NCBI GenBank assembly: GCA_913052545.1
Contig: CAJXEF010000085.1
Span: forward strand, 1-9,521
Source of the DNA: an uncultured Chloroflexota bacterium
GTDB lineage: Bacteria > Chloroflexota > Dehalococcoidia > UBA3495
Direction of reading: 5' to 3'
DNA: 9,521 nt
Shown here: one piece after another, positions 6,990 through 9,521 of the stretch
Numbering within the stretch: the stretch's first letter is position 1
Layout of the letters: every line of letters starts with the position of its first letter
Notes under the pieces: generated by a model
What the model saw: only the letters and a program-made list of their open reading frames with translations
What the model was told of the DNA's origin: nothing
Database searches by the model: none
Translations under genes and position numbers: made by a program

Positions 6990-7823
6990 GTGTTTTTAAT
7001 AAACCGGAAGCCAATAGTAGCGATAGTAGAGATTCATGGGACCATTGGCACTAAAATAAAAGACTCAACCTATTCAAGGGTATTCGAGGGTATAGCAAGA
7101 AATAAACGGTACGGCGCCTTGGTGTTAGACATCGATTCTCCGGGCGGTTCTGCCACCGGATCAGACTTGCTGTACCACAGCATAAAGAGAGTTGCCGAAT
7201 CTAAACCTGTTGTAGCCTATATACGGGGGTTGGGAGCATCCGGAGGATATTATCTGGGCTGCGCCGCAAATCAGATAGTATCCTTGCCAACTGCCTTGAT
7301 TGGCTCAATAGGAGTTATACATATCCGTCCCATTATTGAACAACTACTTAATAGAGTGGGGGTCGAAATATCGGTATTCAAAGAGGGCTATCTAAAAGAC
7401 ATGAGCGGATTCTGGCGATCTCCTACGGACGAAGAAAAGAATAAGTTTCAATCCCTCCTTAACGAAATGTATGAAACTTTTGTGAAAGTAGTGGCCGATG
7501 GACGAAATTTAGACAGAGACCAAGTACGGACATTGGCAACAGGAGAATTGTACACAGCCCAAAAAGGATATGAAATGGGCCTTGTTGACGTGCTGGCAGA
7601 TTTCCAACGATCGATAGAAATCGCAGCAGAACTTGGCGCTGCCAAACCCACACCGAAATGGGTGCGGCCTAAAAAGACTTTTTCTGCTCGCATGTTAGGA
7701 CGAGAATCATCGAGTATGCATATTCTTTCAAATGGAATTAATCAATTAACCTCTGGAGGAATATACTATTTAGACCCAGCACACATGTTAGGTGATCGTC
7801 ATAGTAGTTTTCTCGAAGATTAA
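6990..7823 (+). CDS. sppA: SppA-type S49 signal peptide peptidase, without a membrane anchor
   Basis: The 277-residue product carries the single-domain (short) S49 fold. Its motifs are LDIDSPGGS (46-54), GASGGYYLG with the nucleophile S84, SIGVI (106-110), and FKEGYLKDM with K136. The S84-K136 gap of 52 residues equals that of the Ser147-Lys199 dyad in Bacillus subtilis SppA, so the enzyme should be active in cutting leftover signal peptides or misfolded peptides. The N-terminus (MFLINRKPIVAIVEIHG) goes straight into the first beta strand, without the membrane helix common in SppA; it may be cytosolic or peripheral. About 50 residues past residue 225 form a poorly conserved tail. The GTG start is set by an in-frame TGA at 6981-6983 and GAGG at 6977-6980. 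It is convergent with mazG. Confidence 0.93.
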   Translation: MFLINRKPIVAIVEIHGTIGTKIKDSTYSRVFEGIARNKRYGALVLDIDSPGGSATGSDLLYHSIKRVAESKPVVAYIRGLGASGGYYLGCAANQIVSLPTALIGSIGVIHIRPIIEQLLNRVGVEISVFKEGYLKDMSGFWRSPTDEEKNKFQSLLNEMYETFVKVVADGRNLDRDQVRTLATGELYTAQKGYEMGLVDVLADFQRSIEIAAELGAAKPTPKWVRPKKTFSARMLGRESSSMHILSNGINQLTSGGIYYLDPAHMLGDRHSSFLED

Positions 7824-7890
7824 TAATTACCAAATACAAGGTTTTCGCTGGAGATTGAAAGACCAAATACTAAGCCATAACCACGATACC

Positions 7891-8691
7891 CTACTGTTCC
7901 AACAACTTAGCTTGTTGCCAAAATTCTTCCTTCTCTGCCAGTGGGAGATTCGAAAAAATCTTTCCACTGGCCAATGCTAGTTCTTCCATTCTAATGTAAC
8001 GTGAAGAAAATCTAGCATTGGCTTGACGTAGAGCATCCTCCGCCTGGATATTCATCCAACGACATAAATTCACCATAACCAATAGCAAGTCACCCATCTC
8101 ATGGATACTTTCTTGCTCGTTAACAGCTTCGGTCAACTCTTTACATTCCTCTTCGATCTTAGACAACACACCACGTATATCTTCCCATTCAAATCCTGAT
8201 TTCGCCGTCCGATCCTGCATCAATTGCGAGTAGACTAGAGCTGGTAAATTCTTAGGAATTCCATCCACTGGTGATTGAGTGACACCTTGTTCTTCTCGTT
8301 CTCTCTTCTTAAGTTGTTCCCAATTGAGTTCTACTTCTTTTGCATCTTCTAGTTGAACATCACCAAAAACGTGTGGATGCCTTCTGATCAATTTCTGATT
8401 TACTTCTACAAGTAAATCAGATATCGTGAACGACTGAAGTTCTCGAGCTATATCGGCATGGAAAGCTATTTGAACCAAAATGTCACCTAGTTCTTCCTTG
8501 AGTGCTACTGGATCTTCATTATCAATAGCTTCCAGTGCTTCGTAGCATTCTTCAATCAAATGACGCTTGAGGGACTTATGAGTTTGCTCTATATCCCAAG
8601 GGCAACCTCCCGGTGAACGAAGCGTTTCAACAATTTTAATTAACGTAGGAAATTTTCCTAGTTCTTCATCAGGAACATTTTTATCTAACAT
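7891..8691 (-). CDS. mazG: nucleoside triphosphate pyrophosphohydrolase MazG (two-domain)
   Basis: The 266-residue product is the full-length, duplicated MazG typical of bacteria (about 260 residues). It hydrolyses (d)NTPs to monophosphates plus pyrophosphate, cleaning the nucleotide pool and possibly lowering (p)ppGpp. Domain 1 begins LRSPGGCPWDIEQTH (24-38), then has E47-E48-x-x-E51 and E67-x-x-D70 as Mg ligands and KLIRRHPHVFGD (100-111). Domain 2 repeats the pattern with E181-E182-x-x-E185 and E198-x-x-D201. Both metal sites look intact. The stop is TAG, the only one among the genes ending here. ATG 8691 has no Shine-Dalgarno sequence but sits six bases after a perfect TATAAT, which suggests a leaderless mRNA. 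It is divergent from the TIGR01906 gene, with start codons 46 bp apart. Confidence 0.97.
   Translation of the reverse strand: MLDKNVPDEELGKFPTLIKIVETLRSPGGCPWDIEQTHKSLKRHLIEECYEALEAIDNEDPVALKEELGDILVQIAFHADIARELQSFTISDLLVEVNQKLIRRHPHVFGDVQLEDAKEVELNWEQLKKREREEQGVTQSPVDGIPKNLPALVYSQLMQDRTAKSGFEWEDIRGVLSKIEEECKELTEAVNEQESIHEMGDLLLVMVNLCRWMNIQAEDALRQANARFSSRYIRMEELALASGKIFSNLPLAEKEEFWQQAKLLEQ
7938..8022. repeat. two adjoining inverted repeats in the 3' part of mazG
   Basis: CCAGTGG (7938-7944) faces CCACTGG (7964-7970), and inside them AGATT (7946-7950) faces AATCT (7957-7961), forming one hairpin with a 6-base loop. Touching it, GCCAATGCTAG (7970-7980) is repeated inverted and perfectly at 8012-8022. 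The first hairpin is strong in RNA of either strand. Both lie inside coding sequence, so codon-driven chance is possible. The first could also limit read-through between convergent sppA and mazG, although no T-run follows on the plus strand. Confidence 0.5.
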
Positions 8692-8697
8692 ATTAAA

Positions 8698-8727
8698 ATT
8701 ATAAATCTAACGTGGTTTTCTGAACAA
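8698..8727 (-). promoter_or_regulatory. mazG promoter giving a leaderless transcript
   Basis: On the minus strand TTGTTC (8722-8727), TTG-matching only, is followed after 18 bp by a perfect TATAAT (8698-8703). The -10 ends six bases before the ATG (8689-8691), so transcription should start at or next to the A of the start codon. A plus-strand TATAAA (8700-8705) overlaps the same bases and could serve the divergent gene. Confidence 0.5.
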
Positions 8728-8737
8728 GGACAGAATA

Positions 8738-9481
8738 TTGACACCAATAAAATCTAGGACAGTACTAATAAAACATTTGATAGTGAAATTTCATATCATA
8801 TCATTCGTAATTTGCATTCCCCTCTTAATACTATCAAGTACTGTAACCTGGGCCATTAACGACATAGGCTTATACCAAAAAGGATTCGATAAATATCATA
8901 TTTCGTTAAAAACGGGCATATCCTCTGAAGACCTAACTAACGTAGGGGGGGAAATCCAGAAATATTTTAACTCCCTAGAAGAACCCTTAAGTGTCACGAC
9001 GGAAATTTTTGGTGAGGAACGCATTCTATTTAATAACCGAGAAGTAACTCACATGCGAGATGTTAAGAAACTGATTCACCTGGTTTACTCTGTGATGATA
9101 ATATCTGGTGCCTATGTTATATGCATGATTACGTGGAGTTGTATCTCAGGTCCTATATTTCGCTTTTATATAAGACCAACAATCATCATTTATGGCTGTG
9201 GTTTGACTATCCTATCGGTGGTAAGTTTAGGAATTTTGTCCTTGATGGGTTTTGACGAAGTATTTGTTATATTCCACAAGATGAGCTTTGGCAACGATCT
9301 CTGGATCTTGGATCCCAGAACCGATTATTTGATAATGCTCTTCCCACTTGGATTCTGGTTCGATATAACAATGAAAATTGCTATCATATCAGTCATAACT
9401 TCGTTAGCTATAACGGCTGCATCATTTTGTGCTCAAATTATAGCAAGTGCTCAAAACAAAGGAAGAAAATCGAGCAAGTAA
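8738..9481 (+). CDS. TIGR01906/DUF1461 integral membrane protein, likely Lit-like lipoprotein intramolecular acyltransferase
   Basis: The 247-residue product has four predicted membrane helices (about 18-38, 112-134, 146-170, 212-236) and one large loop between the first two. The family signature is very clear: REVTHMRDVKKL (101-112) and FHKMSFGNDLWILDPRTDYL (179-198) followed by FPLGFW. I recall this family as containing Lit of Bacillus cereus and Enterococcus, which moves an acyl chain within lipoproteins to give the lyso form; Lit depends on two His about 72 residues apart, and here H105 and H180 are 75 apart within the two motifs. The function is therefore a good inference, not proven in this lineage. 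The TTG start is supported by AAGGA (8726-8730) with a 7-base spacer. The gene is divergent from mazG and ends with TAA 40 bases before the window edge. Confidence 0.87.
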   Translation: MTPIKSRTVLIKHLIVKFHIISFVICIPLLILSSTVTWAINDIGLYQKGFDKYHISLKTGISSEDLTNVGGEIQKYFNSLEEPLSVTTEIFGEERILFNNREVTHMRDVKKLIHLVYSVMIISGAYVICMITWSCISGPIFRFYIRPTIIIYGCGLTILSVVSLGILSLMGFDEVFVIFHKMSFGNDLWILDPRTDYLIMLFPLGFWFDITMKIAIISVITSLAITAASFCAQIIASAQNKGRKSSK

Positions 9482-9521
9482 AAAACCTTTTTGACTCGGC
9501 GCACAGTTACTTAGATGGATG

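Noticed and set aside
7829..7870. Direct repeat ACCAAATAC (7829-7837 and 7862-7870) between sppA and mazG
   Set aside because: Nine bases in AT-rich spacer with no further copies; easily chance.
8738..8743. Perfect TTGACA as a -35 element
   Set aside because: It is the TTG start codon region of the Lit-like gene; no -10 lies at proper spacing, and AAGGA upstream supports its use as a translation start.

Overview
The window looks like a chromosomal segment of a moderately AT-rich bacterium. The gene mix suggests a marine Chloroflexota of the SAR202/Dehalococcoidia type: a family III (CaiB/BaiF) CoA-transferase, an SDR-fold protein, an M24 peptidase-like protein, a luciferase-like flavin monooxygenase and an NMT1/THI5-like binding protein side by side, followed by SppA, MazG and a TIGR01906 membrane protein. 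This assignment is inferred from gene content only. I see no rRNA, tRNA, CRISPR array, insertion sequence or phage gene.

Layout. 1-839 (minus) is the N-terminal part of an M16 zinc protease that runs off the left edge. 840-1298 is a divergent intergenic region with a candidate promoter on each strand and only doubtful tiny ORFs. 1299-6858 (plus) is a five-gene run: CoA-transferase, SDR-like protein, M24 peptidase-like protein, LLM flavin monooxygenase and a leaderless NMT1/THI5-like protein. It closes with a strong hairpin at 6888-6925. 6990-7823 (plus) is an SppA-type S49 peptidase. 7891-8691 (minus) is a two-domain MazG pyrophosphohydrolase, convergent with sppA. 8738-9481 (plus), divergent from mazG, is a four-helix membrane protein of TIGR01906/DUF1461, the family I believe includes the lipoprotein acyl-transferase Lit.

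How the genes may work together. The 1299-6858 run has the make-up of a catabolic cluster for organic acids or other dissolved organic matter: CoA transfer between acids, flavin-dependent oxygenation, a (possibly non-catalytic) SDR and a peptidase or C-N hydrolase. No substrate can be named. The right half is housekeeping: nucleotide-pool cleaning (MazG) and membrane or lipoprotein quality (SppA, Lit-like).

Most notable point. The NMT1/THI5-like gene is open from a strong ribosome binding site at 5916-5923 to TAA at 6858 except for one in-frame TGA at 6148-6150 (codon 73). All other genes that end in the window use TAA or TAG, and Trp is encoded by TGG throughout. A short hairpin lies just after the TGA. 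This may be a selenocysteine codon in a previously unrecognised selenoprotein, or a simple nonsense lesion; homologue comparison would decide. Other points are an SDR that has lost its YxxxK catalytic pair, an apparently leaderless mazG transcript, and a Lit-like protein outside the Firmicutes.
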